From SAR86 cluster bacterium (GTDB taxonomy: Bacteria > Pseudomonadota > Gammaproteobacteria > Magnimaribacterales > AG-339-G14), in NCBI GenBank assembly GCA_028135785.1, contig JAOIHS010000001.1, positions 1-63,193 of the forward strand: a DNA stretch of 63,193 nucleotides, read 5' to 3'. This document shows, in pieces, positions 1 to 8,662 of the stretch. Below the pieces are notes generated by a model. The model was not told where the DNA came from and made no database searches. It was given only the letters and a program-made list of their open reading frames with translations. A program made the position numbers and the translations under genes. Each line of letters begins with the position of its first letter. Position 1 is the stretch's first letter.

Positions 1-332
1 GAACCGATCATAAAAAAAATTGACCCAACTGATGCTAAATAATAATTAGATCTATTGTTTTTAAATAATTTTGGGATAAATAAAAATGCCATCCCAGCAA
101 AACCAAACAAAAATAGGGAAAAAGCAAAAAAGAAAGAGGAAATAAAGTTTGCTTCTCCTGAATGAGATCTAAAACCACCAAGATCACTTAAAAAGTTATG
201 AGTGAAAGAGTAGCCTATTTGAGCTTCATTATGAATATTTCCACCTGGATAAAAATAAATAGCGATAAGAACCCCTATGCTAAAAACTACTGGCACAAAC
301 CTTATGAATCTTATTATTAAAATATCATTCAT
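1..332 (-). CDS. DUF998-like multi-pass membrane protein (partial, C-terminus off window)
   Basis: An open frame reads from an ATG at 332 off the left edge of the window, giving about 110 residues. It begins MNDILIIRFIRFVPVVFSIG and has a hydrophobic segment, then a short loop with YPGG, GYS and NFLSDLG, then two more hydrophobic segments. That YPGG...NFLSDLG...S pattern is typical of DUF998-type integral membrane proteins, whose biochemical role is unknown. Its ATG overlaps the stop codon of the upstream lipoprotein gene by eight bases, so the two are probably translated from one message. The family call is from the motif pattern only. Confidence 0.6.
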   Translation of the reverse strand, partial: MNDILIIRFIRFVPVVFSIGVLIAIYFYPGGNIHNEAQIGYSFTHNFLSDLGGFRSHSGEANFISSFFFAFSLFLFGFAGMAFLFIPKLFKNNRSNYYLASVGSIFFMIG

Positions 333-1314
333 TCTTGTAAAGCTTTAAAACTTCTCCTGGTTTAACTGTCTGAAAAAAATCTTTCGATAAATTTAGTTTT
401 CTTAAAGATTCATTTAATAAAGAAGGTGGCTCTAAAACAGGCTCATCAGTTAAAATAAAAGTTCCCCAATGCATCCCAATAGATCTTTTGGCTTTTAAGT
501 CCAAAGCTATTTGTACAGCCTCGCTAGGATTTACATGACTAAAGCTCATAAACCATTGAGGAGAGTATGCTCCTATAGGAATCATTGCGAAATCCGGCGA
601 CCCTAATTTTGTATAAGTTTCTTTGAAGTCTTGAGTATATCCAGTATCGCCTGCATGGAAAATTGATATTCTCTTATTTTTCATAAACCATCCTCCCCAT
701 AAACTTTCACTTCTATCAAAAAGACCTCTAGCAGACCAGTGTTGAACTGGTGTGTAAGTAAAATACATTCCTTTTATCTTTTTCGTATCCCACCAAATAA
801 AATCAAAAACATTTTTAATATTAGCTTTTTTAAGAAGATGCTTGTCTCCTTTGGGAATAAGAAAAATAGCTTCAGGGTTGAGTTTAGAAATTTTTTTTAG
901 GCTTTTTATATCCAGATGATCATAGTGATTGTGACTAATAGTAATTACGTCTATTTTAGGTAAGTCTTCTATGGATATTGCAGGAGGAATTAATCTTTTA
1001 GGACCAATAAATGAAAATGGTGAGGCTCTTTGAGAAAAAATAGGATCAGTAAGAATGGTTAGATCATTTTCTTTTATTAAAAAAGTAGAATGTCCTATCC
1101 AGACCGAATAATCATTAGAATTTGTATTAAGATTTTTCCATTCATCAGAAATCTCAATTTCTACTCTATCTGGACTGACCCTTTCTCTTCTCCACTTTAG
1201 AAGCTCAGAAAAAGACCTTTCAGTTTTAGATATTCCGTTAGTATTTTTAAAAGGTTCTGTCATAGCGCAATTAGACAATAATAAAACAAAGATAAAAGGG
1301 AAATATTTATACAT
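325..1314 (-). CDS. Metallo-beta-lactamase-fold lipoprotein hydrolase (NAPE-PLD/RomA-like)
   Basis: This is a metal-dependent hydrolase of the metallo-beta-lactamase fold, in the branch that includes N-acylphosphatidylethanolamine phospholipase D and RomA. Numbering from an upstream in-frame Met at 1341, the metal motif HNHYDH is at residues 137-142, with later ligands at H201, D232 (HAGDTGY) and H291 (MHWGTF). The start chosen is the ATG at 1314, because MYKYFPFIFVLLLSNC then forms a clean lipoprotein signal with the lipobox cysteine, which predicts membrane anchoring. It is divergent from pgi with a gap of only about 65 bases, so promoters must overlap or abut. The substrate is unknown; a phospholipid or N-acyl lipid is a family-level guess. 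Confidence 0.8.
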   Translation of the reverse strand: MYKYFPFIFVLLLSNCAMTEPFKNTNGISKTERSFSELLKWRRERVSPDRVEIEISDEWKNLNTNSNDYSVWIGHSTFLIKENDLTILTDPIFSQRASPFSFIGPKRLIPPAISIEDLPKIDVITISHNHYDHLDIKSLKKISKLNPEAIFLIPKGDKHLLKKANIKNVFDFIWWDTKKIKGMYFTYTPVQHWSARGLFDRSESLWGGWFMKNKRISIFHAGDTGYTQDFKETYTKLGSPDFAMIPIGAYSPQWFMSFSHVNPSEAVQIALDLKAKRSIGMHWGTFILTDEPVLEPPSLLNESLRKLNLSKDFFQTVKPGEVLKLYKNE

Positions 1315-1380
1315 GTAATTAAGCCTGATAATTTTAATCACCTAATATCCAAGATATATTAGTTATAATCAACCTAAATT

Positions 1381-2766
1381 TTGGATATCTTGAAAAATAA
1401 GGAGAACTTGATTTCTCTAGCTAAAAATAATGAAGAGTCATCTCTTGCGATTGATTTTACAAATGATTATTTATCATTAAAAGGAAACGCTTTTGGCTTT
1501 TCTAAATCTGTAATCTCTCAATTTAATTCTATATATGATTTTCTCGAGGTTGATAAATCTATTTCTGATCTTTTTTTAAAAAAAATAGTCAATACTACTG
1601 AGAATCAATCGGCGCTTCATTGGGAACTAAGAGGTGCTGATAATTTTTTTCAAAGTGATCTTTTATCCAGAGTTAAGAATTTAAAGAAAAACCTATTAGA
1701 TAAAAATATTAAAAACATTATTACTTTAGGTATTGGAGGATCATATGAGGGACCGAAACTACTAATTGAATCTTTAACCAATTCAACAGAGCACGTATTT
1801 AATCATTTTTTTATAAGTGGGTCTGACCCTGATGAATTGAATGAATGTCTGGCTTCATGTGAATCCAAAGAAACAATATTCATCGTTTCATCAAAATCTA
1901 TGACGACTGCTGAAACGCTACAAAATTATAAATTGGCCTATAGTTGGCTCTCCAGAGAGCGACGACTATCTGATAAAGACCTTTTAGAGTCTTTTTATGC
2001 TGTTACAGCTAATGATCTTGAGTCAAAAGATTTAGGTTTTTTAGCAAAAAATACTTTTGTTTTTTCTAAAGAAATTGGCGGAAGATATTCTATATGGTCA
2101 TCTATATCCCTTCCTGCCCTCTTAGAAATTGAAGATGAGTTCATAAATTTTTTATCTGGAGCTTGCAAAGCAGATAAAGATTTAAAAAAAGATTCTAAAT
2201 ATTTAAATATTATTAAAACGCTTTCATTTATAGATATCTGGAACTCAAATTTTCTCAATAAATCAAATAGAGTAATTCTTTCTTATGCTTGGAAACTTAG
2301 ATCTATAACTGATTATCTTCAACAATTAGAAATGGAATCTTTAGGAAAAGCCTCTAGCAAGGATTCCATTTTTTCTAAAACAGGACAAACTATTTATGGT
2401 GGCTATGGTCCAAATGCTCAGCATTCTTATTTTCAGCTGCTTCACCAAGGAACATCTCAAACAGCTATTGACATGATTTATATTGAAAACGAAAATAAAA
2501 AGAACTTAATAGACTCTCAAGTTGCAGCTCAAAGTGATCTTTTTAATAGCTTTCATGAAGAGTTTAAAAATACCCATATAGCTGTAAATAGCGATGTTTC
2601 TGTTAATTTGTTTAAATTAAATAAACTTAATGCATTTAACTTAGGGTTTCTATTAGCAAGCTGGGAGCATAAAGTTTTCATCACTGCGCAAATGTTGCAG
2701 ATAAATCCCTTTGATCAATTTGGTGTAGAAGCTGGAAAGAGATTGGCTAAAAAAACCAATCAATAA
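1381..2766 (+). CDS. pgi: Glucose-6-phosphate isomerase
   Basis: It interconverts glucose-6-phosphate and fructose-6-phosphate in cytoplasmic sugar metabolism. Recognisable blocks are IGGSYEGPKLLIESL (phosphosugar binding), VSSKSMTTAET (SIS phosphate loop), IGGRYSIWSSI, the catalytic Glu in EMESLGK, the catalytic His in AQHSYFQLLHQGT and the C-terminal Lys in GVEAGKRLA. At 461 residues it is much shorter than the roughly 550 usual in gammaproteobacteria; the N-terminal helical part is reduced. No ATG lies upstream, since an in-frame stop precedes TTG 1381. In-frame TTG codons at 1381, 1390 and 1408 are the candidates, and an AAGGAG sits too close to the last. The 3' end overlaps the convergent glycosyltransferase gene by seven bases. 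Confidence 0.93.
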   Translation: MDILKNKENLISLAKNNEESSLAIDFTNDYLSLKGNAFGFSKSVISQFNSIYDFLEVDKSISDLFLKKIVNTTENQSALHWELRGADNFFQSDLLSRVKNLKKNLLDKNIKNIITLGIGGSYEGPKLLIESLTNSTEHVFNHFFISGSDPDELNECLASCESKETIFIVSSKSMTTAETLQNYKLAYSWLSRERRLSDKDLLESFYAVTANDLESKDLGFLAKNTFVFSKEIGGRYSIWSSISLPALLEIEDEFINFLSGACKADKDLKKDSKYLNIIKTLSFIDIWNSNFLNKSNRVILSYAWKLRSITDYLQQLEMESLGKASSKDSIFSKTGQTIYGGYGPNAQHSYFQLLHQGTSQTAIDMIYIENENKKNLIDSQVAAQSDLFNSFHEEFKNTHIAVNSDVSVNLFKLNKLNAFNLGFLLASWEHKVFITAQMLQINPFDQFGVEAGKRLAKKTNQ

Positions 2767-3575
2767 GTATTTTGATTTATTAGTGATTCGAAATTATCTT
2801 CCAATTCCTTACGATTAACTGATATCTCTCTTTTAACTCCAAAGATAAGTGCCTTAATAAACATAGGTAGTTCATAAAAGGAAATTTTTAGCCTTATTAA
2901 CTTTCTAGACATCCAAGAGTTATTTATATAATTTTTATTCCTTACTTGATGAATCGAAACATTATCCCCTTTTGTAGCCTTATCAATGTGCATCATCTGT
3001 ACAACAGGAGCAGGCTCTATTTGTCTATAATCTATCCATTTTCTAGACCAAAAAGTCGCATCAATCATGGCATAACTAGTTATTTCTTTATAAGCCTTTA
3101 AAGCTAATTTAGGACCAATTACATAAGCACCCAAGCCATCTTTATTTTGGTAAATCTTAATAGCAGAAGATTTCGTTTTAATATCCTTCCAGATAACACT
3201 TTTACCTAAAATATGTTTTCTAGGTACATACTCTAAATCATAAGCGACATTCCAATCATCTGAATGATTGCTTATAAAGTTTAATATTTCTTTTATATTG
3301 TCAGAAAAAATAACATCATCTTCAATGATCAAACATTTTTCATTTTCTTGAGAGACCCTATCCCATGCCTTCCTATGAGAGTGAAAACAACCGACATCTT
3401 TAGAAAATATATTTCTTGTCCAATTATTAGCTGCTTGTTGGAGATCTAATTCACTCAATAAAGAACCATTTATTGCATCTATGAATTCAATTTCTAATCC
3501 AAGATTTTCTGCTTGATACTTTTGAAAATCTCTTCGCTCTCGGTAGCTACTCATGCTGATTATAAAGATTTTCAT
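2760..3575 (-). CDS. Glycosyltransferase family 25 protein (LPS-type)
   Basis: This is a probable glycosyltransferase of family GT25, which adds galactose or similar sugars to lipooligosaccharide or other surface glycans. The N-terminus MKIFIISMSSYRERR, the DAINGSLLSE segment, the GCFHSHRKAWDRV block and the acidic LIIEDDVIF motif (likely nucleotide-sugar and metal binding) are in family order. At 271 residues its length is normal. Its ATG overlaps the nagZ stop by four bases, so translation is probably coupled. No signal peptide is seen, so it should act at the cytoplasmic face of the membrane. The sugar donor and acceptor cannot be read from the sequence. Confidence 0.82.
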   Translation of the reverse strand: MKIFIISMSSYRERRDFQKYQAENLGLEIEFIDAINGSLLSELDLQQAANNWTRNIFSKDVGCFHSHRKAWDRVSQENEKCLIIEDDVIFSDNIKEILNFISNHSDDWNVAYDLEYVPRKHILGKSVIWKDIKTKSSAIKIYQNKDGLGAYVIGPKLALKAYKEITSYAMIDATFWSRKWIDYRQIEPAPVVQMMHIDKATKGDNVSIHQVRNKNYINNSWMSRKLIRLKISFYELPMFIKALIFGVKREISVNRKELEDNFESLINQNTY

Positions 3576-4585
3576 AATACTAGATTATTAATCTCAATAT
3601 TTAATTCATCCCTCAGATTACTCTTTTCAAGATCTTTCCATGACACATCATTCGACATGAGCATTGAATAGACTTTTTCTGATTTAGGAATATTATTTTC
3701 TTCAAAGTATTTTAGAATTTCTTTGGCACCGCCTCTATCATTGCAAATTAAAATCATGTCGCAGCCAGCATTTACAGATAATTTAGCCTTATTAATATAA
3801 TTTCCTGCAGTATCTGCACCTTTCATTGACAAGTCATCACTAAATACCATTCCTTTAAAATTTAAGCTTTCTCTTAATATAGTTTGAATCCACTTATTAG
3901 AAAAACTTACAGCCGAAGTGTCTATTTCTGGAAAGGTTATATGAGCTGTCATAACTCCATCTAGCACTTCAACGAGCTCTTTATAAGGAACTAAGTCATT
4001 TGATTCTAGAACGGATAAAGGTCTATTATCAATTGGGGTAACTAAATGACTATCTTCTTCTATTCCACCATGGCCTGGAAAGTGTTTCCCTGTAGAAGCC
4101 ATCCCCGCCTCTGCCATACCAAAGATGAATGCCTTAGCAGAATTTACAACTATATCTATTTGTTCTGAAAAAGATCTATCGCCAATAATGCTACTAGTAT
4201 CTTTGTCTAAATCTAATACGGGAGCAAAACTAATATCAATTCCACTGGCAATCATTTCTGACGCCATTAGCCAGCCAACCCGCCTACATAAAGATAAGCC
4301 TCTCTCACTATCGTAAGCGACTAAATCTCCTAATCTCTGCATGGATGGAATATTAGAGAACCCTTCTTTAAATCTTTGAACTCTTCCGCCCTCTTGATCT
4401 GCAGCAATTAAAATTTCCGGCTTAATAGATTTAATTTCAAAACATAAATCAATAAGTTGCTCTTTTGATTCAAAGTTTCTAGAAAAAAGAATAATACCTC
4501 CGACATGCGGAGATTTAATGAGAGTTCTATCTTCATTCGATAAAGATTTACCTTCAATATCGAGCATTATTGATGCTTTATTCAT
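3572..4585 (-). CDS. nagZ: Beta-N-acetylhexosaminidase (peptidoglycan recycling)
   Basis: This is a cytoplasmic glycoside hydrolase family 3 enzyme that removes GlcNAc from imported anhydromuropeptides. Visible features are AADQEGGRVQR near residues 61-71, the hallmark KHFPGHGG...DSH with Lys167, His168 and the Asp178/His180 loop, and the nucleophile Asp near residue 250 in GMVFSDDLSMKG. Its 337 residues match E. coli NagZ closely in length and layout. It lies directly upstream of a GT25 gene with a four-base overlap, and about 20 bases downstream of ppnP, suggesting one ppnP-nagZ-GT25 message. Confidence 0.95.
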   Translation of the reverse strand: MNKASIMLDIEGKSLSNEDRTLIKSPHVGGIILFSRNFESKEQLIDLCFEIKSIKPEILIAADQEGGRVQRFKEGFSNIPSMQRLGDLVAYDSERGLSLCRRVGWLMASEMIASGIDISFAPVLDLDKDTSSIIGDRSFSEQIDIVVNSAKAFIFGMAEAGMASTGKHFPGHGGIEEDSHLVTPIDNRPLSVLESNDLVPYKELVEVLDGVMTAHITFPEIDTSAVSFSNKWIQTILRESLNFKGMVFSDDLSMKGADTAGNYINKAKLSVNAGCDMILICNDRGGAKEILKYFEENNIPKSEKVYSMLMSNDVSWKDLEKSNLRDELNIEINNLVL

Positions 4586-4608
4586 TCTTGCAGTATACGT
4601 AAATATTT

Positions 4609-4923
4609 TTAATCAATATAAGAGCAGCAGTAATCTGTAAGAGAAAGAATTTCTATCTTGAATTTTGAATTAGCCGGCACTTCAAAGGACATTCCAGACT
4701 CAATATTTTGCCATTCAGTTTGATCAGCTAATAAAATTTTTAAATTTCCTGAGATTATTTCCATTATTTCTTTTTTTTCAGCCACAAATTCATAATTACC
4801 TGGCATCATTATTCCTAATGTTTTTTTTGCACCATCCTCAAAAAAAATATTTCGGCTTGTTACTTTTCCATCAAAGTAAATATTAGCTTTTTTTTCGATT
4901 GCTATATTTTTTAATAATTCCAC
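4609..4923 (-). CDS. ppnP: Pyrimidine/purine nucleoside phosphorylase (PpnP, YaiE family)
   Basis: This is a small cupin-fold enzyme of the PpnP (DUF1255/UPF0345) family, which phosphorolyses nucleosides to base plus ribose-1-phosphate. The 104 residues carry the family signature FDGKVTSRN, KTLGIMMPGNYEF, the EIMEIISGNLKILLAD turn, EWQNIESGMSFEVPANSKF and a C-terminal YCCSYID. The N-terminus is about ten residues longer than E. coli YaiE. The start at 4923 is preceded by an AGGAGT-type ribosome site. Assignment is by motif order. Confidence 0.9.
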   Translation of the reverse strand: MELLKNIAIEKKANIYFDGKVTSRNIFFEDGAKKTLGIMMPGNYEFVAEKKEIMEIISGNLKILLADQTEWQNIESGMSFEVPANSKFKIEILSLTDYCCSYID

Positions 4924-5013
4924 TGTTACTCCTTTACATTAATAATATTTTTAACTTATATCAGATTCTATAAATATATGTTCAATATAAATAAAAACTT
5001 GAAAAGCCTATTA

Positions 5014-5655
5014 TTAAAGATCAAGAAAATCTTCAAAATAAAAATAATTTACACCATCTGCAGAATTAATATTCTGTTTCATTGCTCTAGCAAGCTTACA
5101 AGCTGCAATGCTTCTAAATTTTTTCATTGAGCCCCAAAGGAATGGGTCTACTAAGCCAGCAAATTGCTGACCTAATCCTTCCATTAATCGAGGATCTTTT
5201 CTCTGTCCAATTAATAAACTGGGTCGATATATATTTGTGGAGCTAAATTCAATTTCTTTAATTGCCTCTTCAGTTTCTCCTTTTGTTTTTAAATAAAAAT
5301 TATTGGCTGTTGGGGTTGCTCCTATTGAGGAAACTAAACTAATTCTTTTAACACCAGAATCTTTAGCCTTTTTAGCGATTTCTACACAATAATTAAAATC
5401 AACTTTTTTAAACTCTTTTTGGCTACCAGCTTTTTTAATGGTTGTACCTAAGCAAATAAAAACATGATCACATTCTGGAAATTTATGCTTTTGAATAAAT
5501 ACCTCAAGGTCAACTTCTAAGACTTTTATATTTATAGGGATATTTAAAATTGGTCTTCTCGATACTGCTAGAACTTCTACATCAGAATTAGAAAGCTCTG
5601 ATATTAAACTTTGACCCACAAGTCCTGTAGCTCCAAAGACTAATAATTTGGTCAT
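5014..5655 (-). CDS. NAD(P)-binding atypical SDR (HTATIP2/nucleoside-sugar-epimerase-like)
   Basis: This is a 213-residue Rossmann-fold protein. It starts MTKLLVFGATGLVGQSL, where GATGLVG is the dinucleotide-binding loop, followed by VSRRP, which favours NADP. A middle motif VFICLGTTIKKAGS and the segment VSSIGATPTANNFYLKTKGETEE place a Tyr-x-x-x-Lys pair (YLKTK) in the expected catalytic position. The closest recognisable group is the HTATIP2-like atypical SDRs of proteobacteria. Its start overlaps the stop of the upstream fatty-acid-hydroxylase gene by four bases, so the two are co-translated and probably co-functional. The substrate is unknown. Confidence 0.75.
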   Translation of the reverse strand: MTKLLVFGATGLVGQSLISELSNSDVEVLAVSRRPILNIPINIKVLEVDLEVFIQKHKFPECDHVFICLGTTIKKAGSQKEFKKVDFNYCVEIAKKAKDSGVKRISLVSSIGATPTANNFYLKTKGETEEAIKEIEFSSTNIYRPSLLIGQRKDPRLMEGLGQQFAGLVDPFLWGSMKKFRSIAACKLARAMKQNINSADGVNYFYFEDFLDL

Positions 5656-6878
5656 TGCTTTAGAGAAAATAAATTATGATATTTATTTAGAAAAGGAAGC
5701 AATAAAAAATTTAAACAGATATATGAAATAAGAAATACCAGTTCATATGAAAATACATTTCTTAAAATTAAAGTTATGGAAAGAATAGAAAGAAAAATTA
5801 ACCTAACGCTTTCTAAAATAATAGCTGACTTGCCATCTAACCATTGAGTACAGGAAACCATTGTTAAAACTAATAGAGTAACTAAGATCAAGCCAGTGCT
5901 ATAACTCGAAGAACCATATTCGGTTATAAAATTTCCTATAGCCGCTAGTATTAATAATTGAATAAAAGCATATATGTTAATTAATTTATGCACTTGAGGA
6001 TCAAATTTTTGAAAAGTGTCAGGATTATATTCATTAGATAATGTTCCAACATCCATACTTTCTGGCTTCCAGCCTGTCGGACTGAGAGGAGCGTAAAGCT
6101 TATCTTTAAAACTTTTCGCCTTTAAAATATCTTTAAAAATTCCCAAGTAAACATGGACGTTAGCCCATAGAGGATTAAAAGTTCTTATCGGCCCTCTAAT
6201 TCCATAAACGCATTTCTCATTATTTAATTCTTCTTGAAAGGTTCCAAATAACCTATCCCAAACAACAAATACACCGCCATAGTTTTTATCAATATAGCTA
6301 TCATTTTGTGCATGATGAACTCTATGATTGGATGGAGAAACAAATACATAATCGAACCATCCCAATTTGGGGACGTGTTGGCTATGAACCCAAAATTGAT
6401 ATATCAAATTTATCGATGCAATAGAAACAAAAACCTCAGCAGGAACTCCTATCATAAATAAAGGTACATAGAACACCCAACTCAAAATAAAACTCATGCT
6501 AGTCTGTCTCAACGCAGTAGATAGATTATATTCTTCGCTTTGATGATGAGCGACATGAGCGCCCCAGAAAATTTTTCTTTCATGGCTTATACGATGAAAC
6601 CAGTAATAACAAAGGTCATATAAAATGAAGATAAAAACTGAGGTAATTAATAAATTATCACTCAATCTCCATAAAGCATAATGATCTTCTATAGCTTTAA
6701 AGACTAAGCCACCTGCCCCTATCAATATTAATTTCGATGCTCCGCTTAGAGAACCCATAAATAGACTGCTTACAGTATCGTTTAATCGATAAGTATTATT
6801 TTTTTTTAATATTCCATATAAAAATTCTAAGAGAATCGCTAATAGAAAAAAAGGTACTGCGTAAGGAACATAATCCAT
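5652..6878 (-). CDS. Sterol desaturase / fatty acid hydroxylase family membrane protein
   Basis: This is a di-iron membrane oxygenase of the fatty acid hydroxylase superfamily, resembling alkylglycerol monooxygenase. The histidine clusters that bind the iron pair are visible: HRISH at residues 95-99, HVAHH at 108-112 and HRVHH at 185-189. They are separated by membrane segments, and the C-terminal third adds several more hydrophobic helices. At 408 residues it is longer than the roughly 280 of minimal family members. It is translationally coupled to the downstream NAD(P)-binding protein, which could supply reducing power or act on the product; that link is inference. Lipid hydroxylation is the family role. 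Confidence 0.82.
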   Translation of the reverse strand: MDYVPYAVPFFLLAILLEFLYGILKKNNTYRLNDTVSSLFMGSLSGASKLILIGAGGLVFKAIEDHYALWRLSDNLLITSVFIFILYDLCYYWFHRISHERKIFWGAHVAHHQSEEYNLSTALRQTSMSFILSWVFYVPLFMIGVPAEVFVSIASINLIYQFWVHSQHVPKLGWFDYVFVSPSNHRVHHAQNDSYIDKNYGGVFVVWDRLFGTFQEELNNEKCVYGIRGPIRTFNPLWANVHVYLGIFKDILKAKSFKDKLYAPLSPTGWKPESMDVGTLSNEYNPDTFQKFDPQVHKLINIYAFIQLLILAAIGNFITEYGSSSYSTGLILVTLLVLTMVSCTQWLDGKSAIILESVRLIFLSILSITLILRNVFSYELVFLISYICLNFLLLPFLNKYHNLFSLKQ

Positions 6879-6952
6879 AAGTGATTATATATTGCTAAGA
6901 GCTCTTTTCAGGTAAAAAGGTTAATAACTAATATATTCTAATGCTAAAGTAA

Positions 6953-7084
6953 AATTGTAAATATTTATTAAAAATATTGAATGATTCTGGTTTTGATATT
7001 ATCGAATTGGAAGAAATGTATCTACAAAATACACCTAAATTTGTAGGTTATAACTATTGGGGCACTGCAGTTATTAATTGCTAG
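6953..7084 (+). pseudogene. C-terminal remnant of a class I SAM methyltransferase
   Basis: In this otherwise gene-free 215-base gap the plus strand reads a 43-codon stretch ending in TAG at 7082. It includes LNDSGFDIIELEEMYLQ and NTPKFVGYNYWGTA. The pattern of a helix, GFDII.LEE.YL, then TPKF.GYNYWG.A, matches the extreme C-terminus of UbiE-like class I methyltransferases. No start codon, SAM-binding motif or upstream frame is present, because a TAA precedes it immediately. I read it as the tail of a deleted gene. Identification rests on a short motif and is tentative. Confidence 0.45.
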
Positions 7085-7093
7085 ATAGATTCT

Positions 7094-7747
7094 CTATTTT
7101 TTTGTATTGTGATTTTCAAATAATTGTGGAATAAACTTTTCACTCTCTCCAGATTCCTCAATGTTATGCAACATCCATGCTTTAATCCTTTTTTCAGTTG
7201 CAATAAAATTACATGCTATCCAAGTGAGTAATTTTCCAATAACAGGAACATTACACTTTATAAGCATTTCTGTTTTATAAATCACTCCTTCTTCAATTTC
7301 TTTGTAAAAATGGAGTAAATGAGCTACTTTTATCCCAAGAAAACACATCTCAAAATTAAAGGCATCTCTATCAAATTGAGAAACAGTTACGCTTTCATTA
7401 ACCAAGAAGCCCTGAAAAGTTTCTTTAATGGCAAGTTTTGAGCCGGGCATTATTTTACCTTCGTGATTAAGTTTTTTTTTCTTCCAGTTAACTTTAATAT
7501 GATCGTGAGGATGCCAAAGCTTATAAGAATCTATTTCATGGCCATCAAAACCTTTACCATTAAAGGTTGTAACTTTATCTATATTTTCAAACCACCAAAT
7601 AAGATGATCTATTTTTACACCTTTCATCACATCATGAACGATAGTTGCTTTAAAACCTCCATCTTTAATTTTTTCAAAACTTGTTTCAGCCGAACCAAAA
7701 GATTTCATTGGTCCAAAAAAACCCAATTTTTGTTTATTTTTTTGCAT
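7094..7747 (-). CDS. PhlG (DAPG hydrolase)-like metal-dependent C-C hydrolase
   Basis: A 217-residue protein with a WWFENI segment, YKLWHPHDHIKV (His79, His81, His83), a mid-sequence Glu109 in AIKETF and a C-terminal HNIEE (His194-x3-Glu198). The order of one His, one Glu and a final His-x3-Glu matches the zinc ligands of 2,4-diacetylphloroglucinol hydrolase PhlG, which cleaves a carbon-carbon bond on an aromatic ring. The family assignment is from this spacing and the WW...WHP..H pattern. It is followed on the same strand by no close partner, but lies just downstream of a CmcJ-like oxygenase, suggesting a small aromatic or secondary-metabolite pathway. Confidence 0.6.
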   Translation of the reverse strand: MQKNKQKLGFFGPMKSFGSAETSFEKIKDGGFKATIVHDVMKGVKIDHLIWWFENIDKVTTFNGKGFDGHEIDSYKLWHPHDHIKVNWKKKKLNHEGKIMPGSKLAIKETFQGFLVNESVTVSQFDRDAFNFEMCFLGIKVAHLLHFYKEIEEGVIYKTEMLIKCNVPVIGKLLTWIACNFIATEKRIKAWMLHNIEESGESEKFIPQLFENHNTKK

Positions 7748-7768
7748 GGTTAAATTGGTAATAATTTA

Positions 7769-8581
7769 TCAATAGAAGAAACAAATTGCTCTGGCTTCTA
7801 TGCTCTCTCTTGGAGAGACATCTTTACCTTGAGCAGAAGGATCATCAAAAGCACTATGAAGAGTCGGCAAGAAAGGTTTTTCTTTTGAATCATAAGTTTT
7901 GAACATTAACACTTCGTCGCGTTTCATCTCTGGATAGTAATACCAAGAATGTTGCTCACTAAAGCTAGATTGATATATTTCTACCTGGAGGCCCCCTTCT
8001 TCACCGTCAAGATAATTATATAAGTCAGTAGGAATTAGTTCTTTCTCTGATACTGTTCTTGAATCACAAAGAGCAAAAGGAGCATCTATACCATCAGCGT
8101 CAAATCTTCTCCAAAGATTGTAAACAACGATTTGTTTAGGATTTGAACCCGTCTCTTTGAGAAAAGGCTCCAAGGTCTCTTTAAATTTAGGCGTAAAGTC
8201 ATTATGAACTAATCGATGCGCACCTTTTCTTGTTCCAGACTGAGCCTCCTCCTCGTTTCTTGCAATGTGTGAAATAATTTCGACATCGTCTGCTTTAGTT
8301 TTAGCTTTTACTAAACTTTTAATTTCTTGATAGTAAATTTCAGAGATTTCTTTATCGTCGTAAAAATTCTTAACTTTCGACTCGTGCTGCAATAATTCAA
8401 ATCCAGTATTAGAAAGATTGTAATTTGTTAATCTTGCATTCTCGATATACTTAGAATAGCTTTTGTGATCGGGCATATTTGGATCTTCTTCCTTTAATCC
8501 AAAGGCTGGCTTTGATTCACCTTCGCTAAGTGAGTTGCGGTAATTAAATACTGCTTCAATTTTGTTAGTAGTTTTATTCAT
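7769..8581 (-). CDS. CmcJ/NvfI-family non-heme iron oxygenase
   Basis: A 270-residue member of the CmcJ/NvfI (gibberellin GA4 desaturase-like) family of Fe(II)/2-oxoglutarate enzymes. The family core is clear: VHNDFTPK with the iron pair His126 and Asp128, IVVYNLWRRF, DAPFALCDSRTVSEKELIPTDL, WYYYPEMKRDEVLMFKTYDS, and LHSAFDDPSA with the distal His242, then an Arg-rich end (PRESIEARAICF). In fungi and actinomycetes such proteins oxidise antibiotics, alkaloids and terpenoids. Here the substrate is unknown. It sits 21 bases upstream of the PhlG-like gene on the same strand. Confidence 0.8.
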   Translation of the reverse strand: MNKTTNKIEAVFNYRNSLSEGESKPAFGLKEEDPNMPDHKSYSKYIENARLTNYNLSNTGFELLQHESKVKNFYDDKEISEIYYQEIKSLVKAKTKADDVEIISHIARNEEEAQSGTRKGAHRLVHNDFTPKFKETLEPFLKETGSNPKQIVVYNLWRRFDADGIDAPFALCDSRTVSEKELIPTDLYNYLDGEEGGLQVEIYQSSFSEQHSWYYYPEMKRDEVLMFKTYDSKEKPFLPTLHSAFDDPSAQGKDVSPRESIEARAICFFY

Positions 8582-8662
8582 CTAATACCTCTTAAATATT
8601 ATGAACTTTAAAAAAAATTATGAAAAGAATTTCTCAAGTTTCTATATTCTTGATTCAAAAAA

